Source of the DNA: Actinoplanes xinjiangensis
GTDB lineage: Bacteria > Actinomycetota > Actinomycetes > Mycobacteriales > Micromonosporaceae
Assembly: GCF_003148685.1 (NCBI RefSeq)
Contig: NZ_QGGR01000002.1
Location: 124,001-188,000, forward strand
Reading direction: 5' to 3'
DNA length: 64,000 nt
The translations under genes and the position numbers were made by a program. Shown one piece after another: positions 18,280 to 27,772 of this stretch. Within the stretch, counting starts at the first letter, position 1, and the number at the start of each line of letters is the position of its first letter. Under the pieces are notes generated by a model, which did no database searches, was not told the DNA's origin, and saw only the letters and a list, made by a program, of their open reading frames with translations.

Positions 18280-21200
18280 TCACGACGCCTCGGGTGTCGG
18301 ATCTGTCTGGAAGATGGAATCGTCGGTGGGCAGCACCGCATCCGGCTGCACGCCCTGCGGGCCCGGCGCGGGATCCTTCTTGCCCCGCTCGTCCTCGATC
18401 GCGTTCCACACCTTGATGCTGACCGTCGATCCCACACACGAGGCCGGATCGACCGGTTCCGGGGCCTCCGCACCCGCCTGCGGGTTCAGCTCCGCCGACA
18501 CCTGATCCACCGCGCAGCCCGGCAGGCTCACCGCCAGATCCAGAGTCAGTTCGTCGCGCTGCCAGCAGGTGTAGGTACCCTCCTCGGCACGGATCGGAGT
18601 CTCCGGACAGCCCTCGACCTTGCGCTCCGACCAGCCGGCGTCGGTGAGCGCCTTGGTGTAGACCTTCGTCGTCTCCGCGAACGGCTGATCCGACTCGGAC
18701 ACCCGCTCCCGGAACTCACAAACCCCCAGGCACAGGCTGTTGCCGGTCTCGAAGTCCTTGTCGTTCTTCGACGCCCACTCCGGAATCTTCAGCGAGTCCA
18801 GGGACGCCAGCACCGGATCGCTGGTCACCGCCCGCACCCCGAAGAACGCCGGCAGCACCAGCAGCACGAGCGCCGCCAGCGACATCAACGTGACCAGGCG
18901 CAGACGCCGCTGCGTGCGCAGCTTGTGCCGCAACTCGGCACTCGCCCCGCGCAGGCCACTGTCCGGCTCCTCCAAGCCCTCCCGGTCCGCCTCACCCTCA
19001 GCGGGTACGCCCGGAGCGTTCGCCTTGGCGCCGGCCACCACACGGCCGCTCACGCCCCCGGCACCGGCCGGCGCACCGGGACCGCCGCCCACACCGGCCC
19101 GGCCCGAGCCGGCGCCTCCGACCGTAGCCGTCCCGGCCGAGCCGACAGCCGCGGTGCCCACACCTGCGGTGCCTACGCCCGCTGTTCCCACGCTCGCTGT
19201 TCCTACGCCCGCGGTGCCCACACCTGCGGTGCCCACGCCCGCCGTGCCCACGCCTGCTTTACCCGCCGCGGCGACGCCGGACTTGCCTGCCTCGCGTCCC
19301 ACCGACGCCCGTCCGGGTGCGGCCACACCCACCGACGCGGCACCCACGGCTCCGGTCACCGAACCGGCTGCCGGCCCACCGTCGGAGCCGGGCCCACCGC
19401 GACCCGGCACAGCCGCGCCACCACGGGCAGCACCCTGACCGTTGGGGCCCGCTCCCGGTCCACCGGGGGCCAGGCCATCGCCGGGCCCACGGCCGGGCAC
19501 GGTTGCACCGCCCATCGCCCGCGACGGACCGTCAGCACCGTCCGGCCCTGCCGGACCACGACCGGGAACAGCCGCCCCGCCCATCGCCCGCGACGGACCA
19601 TCCGGCCCCGCCGGACCACGGCCGGGCACAGTTGCGCCGCCCATCGCCCGCGACGGACCGTCAGCGCCGTCCGAACCCGCCGGACCACGACCGGGAACCG
19701 CAGCACCACCCATTGCCCGTGAAGGGCCGTCGAACCCGTCCGGACCACGGCCGGGAACAGCGGCGCCACCGGATGCCCGCGACGGGCTGTCGGGGCCTGT
19801 CGCGCGACCGGGGCCGCCCACAGCACGCCCCGGGGCGTTCGGGCCGCGGCCGGGCAGGCCCGAGGGCTCACCGCCCGGGCCGCCGGGGCCAGCGCCCATG
19901 GCGGTGACCTGATCACCGTCCGGGCCGCCGCGACCGGGTGCGCCGATCGCTCGGGACGGGCCGCCGTCCGGGCCACGCGCGGGCAGACCCGAGGGCCCGC
20001 CACCACGACGGCGCGATCCGGTGGGCCCGCCGTCGGGACCCGCCATACCGTGACGTGGGTCGCCGTCGGCTCCGGGCATGCCGTGGCGTGCCTCGCCGTC
20101 CGCGCCCACCGGCCCGCCACGCGGATCCCCATGGGCTCCGCCCATGCCGGGACGTCTGTCCTCCGGTCCGGCCAGACCCGGCCGTCCGCCCTCGGGCCCA
20201 CCCGGACCGGGCGGGCCGCCGGCAGGTCCGGGCGCACCCGGACGTCCACCGTCCGGGCCTCCCCTGCCTGGCCGGCCACCATCCGGTCCGCCCATGCCAC
20301 GAGGCGGCATGCCCGTCGGGCCACCGTCCGGATCAGTCTGGCCACGTCCCGGGGCACCGGCGCGTCCGCGGCCCGGGGCGACAGCGCCCGCCGCGCCCGC
20401 AGCCGCACCCATCGCCGCCGGGGGCATCCCGTCCGGGCCGGACGGGGGCCGGCCGGGAACCGCGGCACCACCTCGTGCGGGACCCTGACCTCGTGCCGGA
20501 CCCTGCCCGGGTACGCGGGCTCCCCCTCGGGGGCCGCCCTCCGGCCCACCACCGGGACCGGACGGGCCGACCGCGGCACGGCCGGGTGCGGCAGCGCCCA
20601 TCGCCGATGTGGGGCCGGTGCCCGGCGGAAGCGCCGGGGCGCCCCCGCGTACCGGGCCGGTGTTGTCGGGTCGCAGGCCGCTGTGCCGGCCGGTGTGCTC
20701 CTCGGACTCGGCGGAGAAGCCACCCGGAGCATCGGCGCGGGCCGGACGCCTGCCGGGCCCTGCCTGCTCGGGAACGGCCACGGCGCCCGTGCCACGATCC
20801 TCGCCGGGCTGCGGTCCACGCGGGCCCCGGCCGGGACGCGGAATCACCCCGGAGGTGCTGTCGGCCATCGCGCCGGCACGGCCCGGAACCACCGGGGTGC
20901 GGGCACCCTGACGGCCCGGTACGACCGGCGGGACCACGGCCGCGCCTCGCACCGGCCGCCCGTCACCAGGGCCGATGCGACGCGGACCCGGCACGTCCGG
21001 GGTTCCGGTGAAACCCCCGGCTTCGGGCTCGTCGGGGTCGGCACCCTGATGCGCGTTACGGCGGCGGCGTTCCTCGCTCCTGGTGAGGCCTTCGGCTCCG
21101 GGCCGGCTCTGCGGGCCACGGCGAACGACGTTCTGGGTGCCGGTGTCGCCTCCGGGCTCCACGAACCTGTGCGAGCCGGTGTCCGTACCGGTCTGCACGA

Positions 21201-23466
21201 ACCCGTGCGAACCGGTGTCCGTACCGGTCTGCACGAACCTGTGCGAGCCGGTGTCCGTGCCGGCCTCCACGAACCCGTGCGAACCGCTGTCGGTGCCGGT
21301 CTGAACGAAAGCGTGGGAACCGCTGCCGGACCGCAACGCGCCGTCCGGAGAACCGTGCCGACCGGGCCGCTCGTTGCCGGGATCGGCCGACGCGGCATGT
21401 CCCGGACGGTGGGCGGGGTCGCCCTCAGCGACATGGCCGGGTGGTACACCACGACCGGAGTGCCGCCCGGTCGGTCCCTCGGCGGTGCCTTCCTCGACCG
21501 GGGCCCGACGGGCTCGTGCCCGCCCGGGACGTTCGCCGTCCGGACCGGGCCGCCCGGGCCCCGCCGCGGCGCCATAGGTGCCGGAAGCACCCCGATCGCC
21601 CTGCTCGTAGACGTTCGGGATGGCCCCGGACTGATGCACGGCGTCATAACCAGTCGGGATCGGCCCCGACTGGTGCACGGCGTCATAACCGCTCGGGATC
21701 GGACCCGACTGATGCACGGCGTCATAACCGCTCGGGATCGGACCGGACTGATGAACATCGTCACGCCCACCCGGAAGCGGACCCGACTGGTGAACACCGT
21801 CACGGCGGCCCGGGATAGGACCCGACTGGTGAACACCGTCACGGCCGCCCGGAAGCGGACCCGACTGGTGAACAGCGTCGTAACCGCTGGGGATCGGGCC
21901 GGACTGGTCGTAGACGTTCGGGATGGCCCCGGACTGGTGCACGGCGTCGTAGCCGGCAGGGATCGGGCCCGTCTGATGGATACCGTCGGGGCGGCCGGGT
22001 GACACCGGGTCCGACGGGCGGAAACGGTCCCGCGCGGGTGCTCCCGGCGACACCGGACGGACTCCGGATCCAGCAGACCGTGCCCCCGGCGAGACCGGCC
22101 GCACGCCGGGCGGTGCGGTCCGGTTCATCGGAATCTCGGGTGCGTTGCCGGACGGTGGCACCGCCGGCCCACCCGACGGCGACTGGCCGGGGAACATCTG
22201 CCCGGACGGGTCCGGCGTGATCGGTCGGCGTCCACCACCCGCCTCCGGGCCGACCGGAGCGCGGCCACCCTGTGGGGGACCACCCCGGCGAGCGCCCGGC
22301 GGCATCTGACCCGGAACGGCACCAGAAGGCATCTGACCAGGAACACCCCGACCAGGAACAGCCTGCCCGGGAACACTCTGACCGGGCACGCCTTGACCGT
22401 GCCCGCCTTGACCGGGCGGCATCTGACCGGGCGGAGGAGTACCAGGCGCAAGAGCACCAGGCGCAAGAGCACCCGGCGCAAGAGCACCCGGGGGAAGAAC
22501 ACCGGGCGGAAGAGCGCCCTGCGACCCACCGGGTGGCCGCTGTCCAGCGGGACCCGGTCCACGCCGGCCGCGGCCCTGCTGCTGGTCGAACGGCACCTGC
22601 CCGGCCGGAAGACCACCGGGCGGCATCTGACCCGGGCTGACCGGCCCCGCCGGCATCTGACCCGGCGGAACCGAACCCGGCGGAATCGGACCGGCCGACG
22701 CCTGCCGCGGCGGCACACCGCCCGGCCGCTGTGCGGGGCCAGCCTGCCCAGGACCAGCCTGCCCGGGGTTACCCGGACCGGGCCGCTGCTGCCCACCACG
22801 CCCCGGCGGAACCTGCCCGGCCGGAGCAGCACCGGGCGGAAGACCTGGCGGAACAGCACCGGCCGCATGAGCACCGGGCGGATAGGCACCGGAAGGAACA
22901 GCACCGGCCCCACGGGCGCCGGGCGGCACAGCACCGGCCGCACGGGCACCAGGGGGAACAGCGCCGGCCGCACGGGCGCCGGGCGGAACAGCACCGGCCG
23001 AATGAGCACCGGGCGGGAAGGATCCGGACGGAGCCGAGCCAGGCGGAACACCACCGGGCGGCATAGCACCCGGCGAGACCTGAGCGGCTCGCGGCACCGG
23101 GCCGGACCGTTGTCCCGGCGGCGCCTGCCTTCCTGCGGGGCCGTCCCCGGCGGCCGGATCGTCGGCCGGGTACGCGTCATCGGCATCGCCCGGGAACCCG
23201 AAGTCGTCGTCGGGATCCTCGTCCGGGCCGGGGGCCATCCGCCCGGACTTGCTGGTCCGGGCTTCTCCGGGACGGATGCCGGGCCCGATCGCCGCGGCTT
23301 CCTCCTTGGCCGTGCGCAGGTCGTCGAGCCAGCCGGTCTCCTCGCGCGGGACCTCCTGGGGAACGGCCGGCTGCTCGGCACGGCCGCCACCACGCCCGAA
23401 GCGCCGGCGGTTCTTACCGCCCTGGCCGGCTTCGTCGTCGGGTCGTTCGGCACCCCGCCCTGTCAC
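18280..23466 (-). CDS. Giant low-complexity single-pass membrane protein (1728 residues)
   Basis: I do not recognise a family for this protein. Layout: a short charged N-terminus with a possible helix ([15 protein letters not shown], near 45-60); a Pro/Gly region with more than twenty PPG triplets (about 128-422); a 13-residue repeat around [13 protein letters not shown] (about 492-622); a 12-residue repeat around [12 protein letters not shown] (about 712-779); Gly/Pro/Arg-rich blocks with [17 protein letters not shown] units (about 1225-1329); GVGTA pentapeptides (about 1401-1443); one membrane helix (about 1524-1546); and a 182-residue extracellular domain with six cysteines and two tryptophan-containing motifs. 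With Lys/Arg before the helix, the long disordered part should be cytoplasmic. GTG 23466 overlaps the rarA stop (GTGA). Codon-position GC bias fits a real gene in this frame. Confidence 0.8.
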   Translation of the reverse strand: MTGRGAERPDDEAGQGGKNRRRFGRGGGRAEQPAVPQEVPREETGWLDDLRTAKEEAAAIGPGIRPGEARTSKSGRMAPGPDEDPDDDFGFPGDADDAYPADDPAAGDGPAGRQAPPGQRSGPVPRAAQVSPGAMPPGGVPPGSAPSGSFPPGAHSAGAVPPGARAAGAVPPGARAAGAVPPGARGAGAVPSGAYPPGAHAAGAVPPGLPPGAAPAGQVPPGRGGQQRPGPGNPGQAGPGQAGPAQRPGGVPPRQASAGPIPPGSVPPGQMPAGPVSPGQMPPGGLPAGQVPFDQQQGRGRRGPGPAGQRPPGGSQGALPPGVLPPGALAPGALAPGALAPGTPPPGQMPPGQGGHGQGVPGQSVPGQAVPGRGVPGQMPSGAVPGQMPPGARRGGPPQGGRAPVGPEAGGGRRPITPDPSGQMFPGQSPSGGPAVPPSGNAPEIPMNRTAPPGVRPVSPGARSAGSGVRPVSPGAPARDRFRPSDPVSPGRPDGIHQTGPIPAGYDAVHQSGAIPNVYDQSGPIPSGYDAVHQSGPLPGGRDGVHQSGPIPGRRDGVHQSGPLPGGRDDVHQSGPIPSGYDAVHQSGPIPSGYDAVHQSGPIPTGYDAVHQSGAIPNVYEQGDRGASGTYGAAAGPGRPGPDGERPGRARARRAPVEEGTAEGPTGRHSGRGVPPGHVAEGDPAHRPGHAASADPGNERPGRHGSPDGALRSGSGSHAFVQTGTDSGSHGFVEAGTDTGSHRFVQTGTDTGSHGFVQTGTDTGSHRFVEPGGDTGTQNVVRRGPQSRPGAEGLTRSEERRRRNAHQGADPDEPEAGGFTGTPDVPGPRRIGPGDGRPVRGAAVVPPVVPGRQGARTPVVPGRAGAMADSTSGVIPRPGRGPRGPQPGEDRGTGAVAVPEQAGPGRRPARADAPGGFSAESEEHTGRHSGLRPDNTGPVRGGAPALPPGTGPTSAMGAAAPGRAAVGPSGPGGGPEGGPRGGARVPGQGPARGQGPARGGAAVPGRPPSGPDGMPPAAMGAAAGAAGAVAPGRGRAGAPGRGQTDPDGGPTGMPPRGMGGPDGGRPGRGGPDGGRPGAPGPAGGPPGPGGPEGGRPGLAGPEDRRPGMGGAHGDPRGGPVGADGEARHGMPGADGDPRHGMAGPDGGPTGSRRRGGGPSGLPARGPDGGPSRAIGAPGRGGPDGDQVTAMGAGPGGPGGEPSGLPGRGPNAPGRAVGGPGRATGPDSPSRASGGAAVPGRGPDGFDGPSRAMGGAAVPGRGPAGSDGADGPSRAMGGATVPGRGPAGPDGPSRAMGGAAVPGRGPAGPDGADGPSRAMGGATVPGRGPGDGLAPGGPGAGPNGQGAARGGAAVPGRGGPGSDGGPAAGSVTGAVGAASVGVAAPGRASVGREAGKSGVAAAGKAGVGTAGVGTAGVGTAGVGTASVGTAGVGTAGVGTAAVGSAGTATVGGAGSGRAGVGGGPGAPAGAGGVSGRVVAGAKANAPGVPAEGEADREGLEEPDSGLRGASAELRHKLRTQRRLRLVTLMSLAALVLLVLPAFFGVRAVTSDPVLASLDSLKIPEWASKNDKDFETGNSLCLGVCEFRERVSESDQPFAETTKVYTKALTDAGWSERKVEGCPETPIRAEEGTYTCWQRDELTLDLAVSLPGCAVDQVSAELNPQAGAEAPEPVDPASCVGSTVSIKVWNAIEDERGKKDPAPGPQGVQPDAVLPTDDSIFQTDPTPEAS
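19137..19262. repeat. 15-bp repeats encoding GVGTA pentapeptides
   Basis: Units like CCCACACCTGCGGTG and CCTACGCCCGCTGTT repeat eight or so times within the giant membrane protein gene, encoding GVGTA or GVGTAS units. They keep frame in exact 15-base steps, so they are likely to expand and contract by slippage. Confidence 0.7.
19480..19790. repeat. Long repeats encoding [18 protein letters not shown] units
   Basis: Blocks of about 60 and 69 bases, each ending in GCCCATCGCCCGCGACGGACC or a close variant, repeat at least five times. They encode alternating [12 protein letters not shown] and PSRAMGG segments of the giant membrane protein. Confidence 0.65.
21145..21325. repeat. 36-bp repeats encoding [12 protein letters not shown] units
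   Basis: Five 36-base units such as the one at 21160-21195 encode a 12-residue repeat with one His and one Phe per unit, and V, E or Q near the Phe. They lie within the giant membrane protein gene. Confidence 0.75.
21600..21990. repeat. 39-bp repeats encoding [13 protein letters not shown] units
   Basis: About ten units of 39 bases (sometimes shortened) encode the 13-residue repeat of the giant membrane protein, each with one Tyr or Arg-Asp variant (GYDAV, GRDGV, RRDGV). They are coding repeats without unique spacers, not a CRISPR array. Confidence 0.8.
22200..23080. repeat. Irregular repeats encoding PPG-rich segments
   Basis: Imperfect 30-base and shorter units around AGCACCGGCCGCACGGGC encode PPGA(R/H)xAGAV and similar segments of the giant membrane protein. 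Consecutive prolines before glycine are classic EF-P-dependent stall sites. Confidence 0.65.
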
Positions 23467-25406
23467 CGCTGTTCCTTCCCGGCACTATCGCCGCTGTCGT
23501 CACTGCTGCCCTCGGCGTCACCCGTGGCCGTTCCACTCCCGGCCACCACGACGGCGCCGGCACCACTCCCGGCTACCTCCGCAACCGGGCCCTCCCCTGG
23601 GGCAGTAGCAACCGGACCGCGCCCGGAGGCAGTCGCCACCGGACCGTTCCCGGCGGCATGTGCATCCGGACCATCGCCGGCAGCATCCGCAACCAGGCCT
23701 CCCCCGGCAGGCGCAGCCGCACCGTTCCCGGTAACCTCCACGGCCGCACCGTTCCCGGCAACCTCCGCAGCCGTGCCGTTCCCGGCAACCTCCACGGCCG
23801 CACCGTTTCCGGTAACCACCGCAGCCGTGCCGTTCTCGGTAACCTCCGCAGCCGCAGCGTTCCCGGTAGCCTCCGCAACCGGACCGTTCCCCGCCGCGTC
23901 CGCGACCGGGACGACCGGTTCCGAGTCCGCCGAAGACTGTGACTCATTAGTCGGCCGAGCACCACCCGCCGCGCGGTCCGCCGTGCTCGCCGAAGTGGTG
24001 ACCGGCGGGTTCGCCGGGGTCCGCGTCGTGGGGCCGAGGCCTCGCACGATCCGGCGAAGTCGCGGCACCCGTTCACCGACCGCGCGTTCGGCGCCATGAT
24101 CGGTCGGCCGATAGTAGTCGGTTCCGACGAGATCGTCGGGGACGTACTGCTGGCGGACCACACCGCGTGGATCGTCGTGCGGGTAGCGGTAGCCGCGGCC
24201 GTGGCCGAGACCTCGCGAGCCGGGATAGTGCGCGTCGCGCAGGTGGGGCGGCACCGCGCCGCCGCGGCCGGCACGGACGTCGGCCATCGCCTCGCCGAGG
24301 GCCACGGTGACACTGTTGGACTTGGGCGCGGTGGCCAGGTGCACGACGGCGTGGGCGAGATTGAGCCCGGCCTCGGGCAGCCCCACATTCTGCACGGCCT
24401 GGGCGGCGGCGGTCGCCACGAGCAGCGCCTGCGGGTCGGCCATGCCGACGTCCTCACTGGCGAAGATGACGATGCGGCGGGCGATGAACCGTGGGTCCTC
24501 GCCGGCGACGAGCATCCGGGCCAGGTAGTGCAGGGCCGCGTCGGGGTCGCTGCCGCGCATGCTCTTGATGAACGCGCTGATCACGTCGTAGTGGGCGTCG
24601 CCGTCACGGTCGTAGCGGACCGCGGCCACGTCGACGGCCTTCTCCGCGGTGGCGAGATCGATCTCGGTGACGTCCTGGGCGAGCGCCGAGCCGGCCGCGG
24701 CTTCGAGGGCGGTCAGGGCTTTGCGGACGTCGCCGTTCGCCAGCCGTACCAAATGGTCTTCGGCCTCTGTGGTGAGGGTGACGGCGCCGCCCAGGCCGCG
24801 CTCGTCGGTGGTCGCGCGCCGGAGGAGGCCGCGGACGTGGTCCTCGCCGAGGGACTGAAGGGTGAGCAGGACACAGCGGGAGAGCAGGGGCGAGATGACC
24901 GAGAAGTACGGGTTCTCGGTGGTCGCCGCGAGCAGGGTGACCGTCCGGTCCTCGACGGCGGCGAGCAGCGAGTCCTGCTGGGTCTTGCTGAAGCGGTGCA
25001 CCTCGTCGATGAACAGCACCGTCGGCGGGCCGCCGTAACGCCGCTCGCGGCGGGCCGTGTCGATGACGGCGCGCACGTCCTTGACCCCGGCGGTGAGGGC
25101 GGACATGGCGACGAACTTGCGGTCGGTGGCGTTGGCCACCAGGTGCGCGATGGTGGTCTTGCCGGTGCCGGGTGGGCCCCACAGGATCACCGACATCGGG
25201 CTGGCACCGGTGACCAGCTGGCGCAGCGGGGCGCCGGGAGCGAGCAGGTGCTCCTGGCCGATCAGCTCGTCGAGGGACACGGGCCGCATCCGCACCGGCA
25301 ACGGCGCGTCGCCGGCCGGACGGCCGAAGCCGGCGGTCACGGCGCCGGCCGGATCCGCTGCCCGTGCGTCCGGCGATGCGAGAGAGAAGAGCCCGTCCGT
25401 TTCCAT
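23463..25406 (-). CDS. rarA: RarA/MgsA-type AAA+ replication-recombination ATPase with repeat tail
   Basis: RarA acts on stalled replication forks and interacts with SSB and clamp-loader functions. The core (about 458 residues) has Walker [10 protein letters not shown], Walker [15 protein letters not shown], sensor I AATTENP, and the family C-terminal part with [15 protein letters not shown] and [11 protein letters not shown]. Unlike ordinary RarA, it continues for about 189 further residues of disordered Ala/Gly/Val repeats (GNGAAVEVA units) ending in an acidic stretch. ATG 25406 is used; a GTG at 25409 is adjacent. The stop overlaps the start of the giant membrane protein gene (GTGA). Confidence 0.93.
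   Translation of the reverse strand: METDGLFSLASPDARAADPAGAVTAGFGRPAGDAPLPVRMRPVSLDELIGQEHLLAPGAPLRQLVTGASPMSVILWGPPGTGKTTIAHLVANATDRKFVAMSALTAGVKDVRAVIDTARRERRYGGPPTVLFIDEVHRFSKTQQDSLLAAVEDRTVTLLAATTENPYFSVISPLLSRCVLLTLQSLGEDHVRGLLRRATTDERGLGGAVTLTTEAEDHLVRLANGDVRKALTALEAAAGSALAQDVTEIDLATAEKAVDVAAVRYDRDGDAHYDVISAFIKSMRGSDPDAALHYLARMLVAGEDPRFIARRIVIFASEDVGMADPQALLVATAAAQAVQNVGLPEAGLNLAHAVVHLATAPKSNSVTVALGEAMADVRAGRGGAVPPHLRDAHYPGSRGLGHGRGYRYPHDDPRGVVRQQYVPDDLVGTDYYRPTDHGAERAVGERVPRLRRIVRGLGPTTRTPANPPVTTSASTADRAAGGARPTNESQSSADSEPVVPVADAAGNGPVAEATGNAAAAEVTENGTAAVVTGNGAAVEVAGNGTAAEVAGNGAAVEVTGNGAAAPAGGGLVADAAGDGPDAHAAGNGPVATASGRGPVATAPGEGPVAEVAGSGAGAVVVAGSGTATGDAEGSSDDSGDSAGKEQR
23640..23905. 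repeat. 27-bp repeats in the rarA 3' tail
   Basis: Units resembling GCAACCTCCGCAGCCGTGCC repeat every 27 bases and encode the nonapeptide GNG(A/T)AxEV(A/T). They explain the extension beyond the conserved RarA fold. Confidence 0.75.
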
Positions 25407-25514
25407 CACAACCGACAGTACCGGCCCTGCGGAGCCGATCCGAAACGCTGCCTTCCGTCCTGTGGATAACCTTCGAGCAGCAACGACAGCCTCACCGAGA
25501 GTGTCGGAAAATGC

Positions 25515-25548
25515 CTCCGGCCCGCCCCGGGGGAAGGGCGGGCCGGAG
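25515..25548 (-). terminator. Terminator hairpin after the small membrane protein gene
   Basis: CTCCGGCCCGCCC (25515-25527) and GGGCGGGCCGGAG (25536-25548) form a perfect 13-bp stem. It lies between the stop of the gene at 25569 and the rarA start. Confidence 0.75.
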
Positions 25549-25568
25549 TGGCCGGAGGGCCGACGGGG

Positions 25569-25790
25569 TCAGCCGCGGCCGGGACGACGGCCGTAGAAAC
25601 GGCGGCCGGAGCCGGTGCCGGAGCTGGCGCGCGGCCCGCTGCCGACGCCCGCCAGGTAGAGGGCGAGCAGGAGCAGGCCGAGCGAGGCCATGGTCGAGAA
25701 GTTGAACAGGTCGGGGGCGCCGAAGTTGGTGTCGAACAGATCAGCGAGCAGGTAGATGCCGAAGACTACGGCGGCGGCGATGGCGAGCAT
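25569..25790 (-). CDS. Small two-helix membrane protein
   Basis: The 73-residue protein starts MLAIAAAVVFGIYLLADLF and has two membrane helices (about residues 2-18 and 34-50) and a Gly/Arg/Ser-rich C-terminal tail ending RRFYGRRPGRG. GGAGGA lies close upstream of ATG 25790, supporting this start although the frame extends further. Function is unknown. It is separated from the MFS gene by 32 bases and from rarA by a terminator. Confidence 0.75.
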   Translation of the reverse strand: MLAIAAAVVFGIYLLADLFDTNFGAPDLFNFSTMASLGLLLLALYLAGVGSGPRASSGTGSGRRFYGRRPGRG

Positions 25791-25822
25791 CGGTTCCTCC
25801 GGGGGTGTCAGAGAGCCAGTGG

Positions 25823-27079
25823 CTAGCTGATACCCGACTGGGAGGGCTCCCGAAACACGGTCGTCGATTTCACCAGATAGAGCGGAGCCGCGAGGGCGAG
25901 CACGACCGCACCGATGACGATGGCCGTCGATGTACTGCTCTGCACGGCGACCGCGGTGAGCACGACGGCGCCGATCGAGAAGCCCGGTGCGGCGACCATC
26001 GAGTTGAGCGAGAGCAGGCTCGCCCGGTAGGACCCCTCGGCCTGCCGGTGCAGCAGCCCGGAGTGCACCGGGTTGGCCGCGCCGTGCACCGCGTAGCAGA
26101 GCAGGAACGCGCCGATCACTCCGACCGGTCCGGCGAACAGGCCCATGCCGACGATCGTGAGGCCCTGCGCGATACGCATCGTGAACCCGGCCCACTGCGC
26201 GCCGACCCGGCGGACGAGCAGCGGCACCAGCGCGGCGCCGGCCGCCGACGCGCCCCAGGCGACCGAACTGACCGGCCCCAGCAACGGACCTGCCGCGCTC
26301 GTCACCTCACTGAGCCGCACCGGCATCAGCTTCTCGAAGGTGACCATGCCGAAACTCCACAGGAATTCGACGCCGACCAGCGCCTGCACCACCCGGGAAC
26401 GGCGGGCCAGGCTGAGCGCCGAGCCGATCGCCACGGGCACACCGCGCAGCGAGACCACGAACGCGGCCTTTCCGCGAGCGGGGCGGTCCTCGGCCATCAG
26501 CAGCGCCACGGCGATCGTGCTGAGCAGGCTCAGAGCAAGAGCGAGCAGCACGGGTACGGTCAGCGCGCTCACCCGCCCGAGCGGCCCGAGGTCGAGCGCC
26601 CCGAGCCAGACCAGGCCACCACTGGCGAGGGCCGCCCCCGAGATCGCCAGGCTGCATGCCACCTCACCCCGGCTCAGGCCGGTCTCGATGTCGGCCTCCG
26701 GGTCGACGGCGAGGGCCTGGTCGACGAACCACGACTCCAGCGGCCCGCTGTCGAGCGCCCGGTAGACGCCCTGCAGCAGGTAGGCAGCCGCGAGCATCAG
26801 GACCGAGTCGTGGACCGCGAGCAGGGTCAGCCCGGCCAGGTTGACGACGCCGGCGATGAGCAGCACCGGCCGCCGCCCGATCGCGTCGGCGAGTCCGCCG
26901 GTCGGCAGCTCCAGCAGCAGGACGACGATGCCCTGGACGGCGACCGCGGAGCCGATCTGGGCGACGGTGAGCCCGCGCTCCAGCGGCAGCAGCACGAGGA
27001 CCGGGATGAGCAGCCCGACCGGGAGCCAGCGCAGCGCGAGCAGGATCAGGTAGCGGGAGCGGATTTGGGCGGCCGTCAC
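25823..27079 (-). CDS. Major facilitator superfamily transporter
   Basis: The 418-residue protein has about twelve membrane segments and the MFS motif A variant GGLADAIGRRPVLL between helices 2 and 3. It is most like drug-efflux or small-molecule exporters, but the substrate is unknown. The GTG start overlaps the stop of the upstream ArsR-family gene (GTGA), so the regulator and transporter form a two-gene operon, and the regulator probably controls it. Confidence 0.88.
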   Translation of the reverse strand: MTAAQIRSRYLILLALRWLPVGLLIPVLVLLPLERGLTVAQIGSAVAVQGIVVLLLELPTGGLADAIGRRPVLLIAGVVNLAGLTLLAVHDSVLMLAAAYLLQGVYRALDSGPLESWFVDQALAVDPEADIETGLSRGEVACSLAISGAALASGGLVWLGALDLGPLGRVSALTVPVLLALALSLLSTIAVALLMAEDRPARGKAAFVVSLRGVPVAIGSALSLARRSRVVQALVGVEFLWSFGMVTFEKLMPVRLSEVTSAAGPLLGPVSSVAWGASAAGAALVPLLVRRVGAQWAGFTMRIAQGLTIVGMGLFAGPVGVIGAFLLCYAVHGAANPVHSGLLHRQAEGSYRASLLSLNSMVAAPGFSIGAVVLTAVAVQSSTSTAIVIGAVVLALAAPLYLVKSTTVFREPSQSGIS

Positions 27080-27663
27080 TGCTCCTCCCCCGCGAACGGC
27101 ATGCCGCCGTAGAAGAACAGCACCTGGCGTGCATCCGGCCGCGGGTCGGCCAGCGCCCGGGCGCGGTGCCGCTCGATCAGCTCCTCGAGGTCGGCCTGCA
27201 TGTCCCGCAGCTGCTCCGGCGCCATGGTGAGGACGTAGTCGCCCAGGCCGGCGACGTCACGCCACTCCTGCGACTCGGACGGCGCGACCAGGCGCCAGGC
27301 CTCGACCCGCCGGACCATCTGATTCAACTGGTACGACTCGAGCCAGTCGACGGCGGCGGCCGCATCCGGATCGCCGGGGTAGTCGCTGCGCTGCCAACTG
27401 GACAGCTGGTGCAGGGCCCGCCAGAAGCGCTGCCGGCCGCTGCCCGGCCGGTCCTCCTCGGTGACCAGCCCGGCGTCGGCGAGCTGGCGCAGGTGATAGC
27501 TGGTGGCACCGGTGTTGGTGTCGAGGGCCTCGGCGAGGCGGGTGGCGGTCGCCGGGCCGTCCAACCGCAGCCTTCCGAGCAGGCGGATCCGTAAGGGGTG
27601 GGCGAGCACCCGGATCTGCCGGGCGCTCAGATGCACCTCGGTCATAGACTCATCGTTGGCCAT
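27076..27663 (-). CDS. ArsR-family winged-helix repressor
   Basis: The 195-residue protein has an N-terminal winged helix (residues about 8-90) with RQIRVLAHPLRIRLLGRL, NTGATSYHLRQLADAGLV and GRQRFWRAL, followed by a helical C-terminal domain. No CxC metal site of classical ArsR is seen, so the ligand is probably not a heavy metal. ATG 27663 is chosen; an in-frame ATG at 27645 is possible. Two TGTGCACA palindromes lie just upstream. It precedes and overlaps the MFS gene. Confidence 0.85.
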   Translation of the reverse strand: MANDESMTEVHLSARQIRVLAHPLRIRLLGRLRLDGPATATRLAEALDTNTGATSYHLRQLADAGLVTEEDRPGSGRQRFWRALHQLSSWQRSDYPGDPDAAAAVDWLESYQLNQMVRRVEAWRLVAPSESQEWRDVAGLGDYVLTMAPEQLRDMQADLEELIERHRARALADPRPDARQVLFFYGGMPFAGEEQ

Positions 27664-27677
27664 GGATCCACAGTAAC

Positions 27678-27699
27678 TGTGCACAGAATCTGTGCACAA
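27678..27699 (-). promoter_or_regulatory. Paired TGTGCACA palindromes before the ArsR gene
   Basis: CTGTGCACAG (27678-27687) and CTGTGCACAA (27690-27699) are two palindromic sites twelve bases apart, 15 bases upstream of the chosen start codon. They are a good candidate for the ArsR-family protein's own operator. TATGCA at 27706-27711 on the minus strand could be the -10 element. Confidence 0.55.
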
Positions 27700-27723
27700 G
27701 TTCTTTGCATAGATTCGAGCATG

Positions 27724-27760
27724 AAAAAACCGGCGGCCGGGGTGTCCCCCAGCCGCCGGC
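27724..27760 (-). terminator. Terminator after aspS
   Basis: On the minus strand CCGGCGGC and GCCGCCGG form a stem followed directly by six T residues (A-run at 27724-27729), a textbook intrinsic terminator 13 bases after the aspS stop. Confidence 0.9.
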
Positions 27761-27772
27761 CTCGTGGTCTTA

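Noticed and set aside
21600..21990. CRISPR-like regular repeats
   Set aside because: The units are contiguous 39-bp in-frame coding repeats with no unique spacers, and no cas genes are present.
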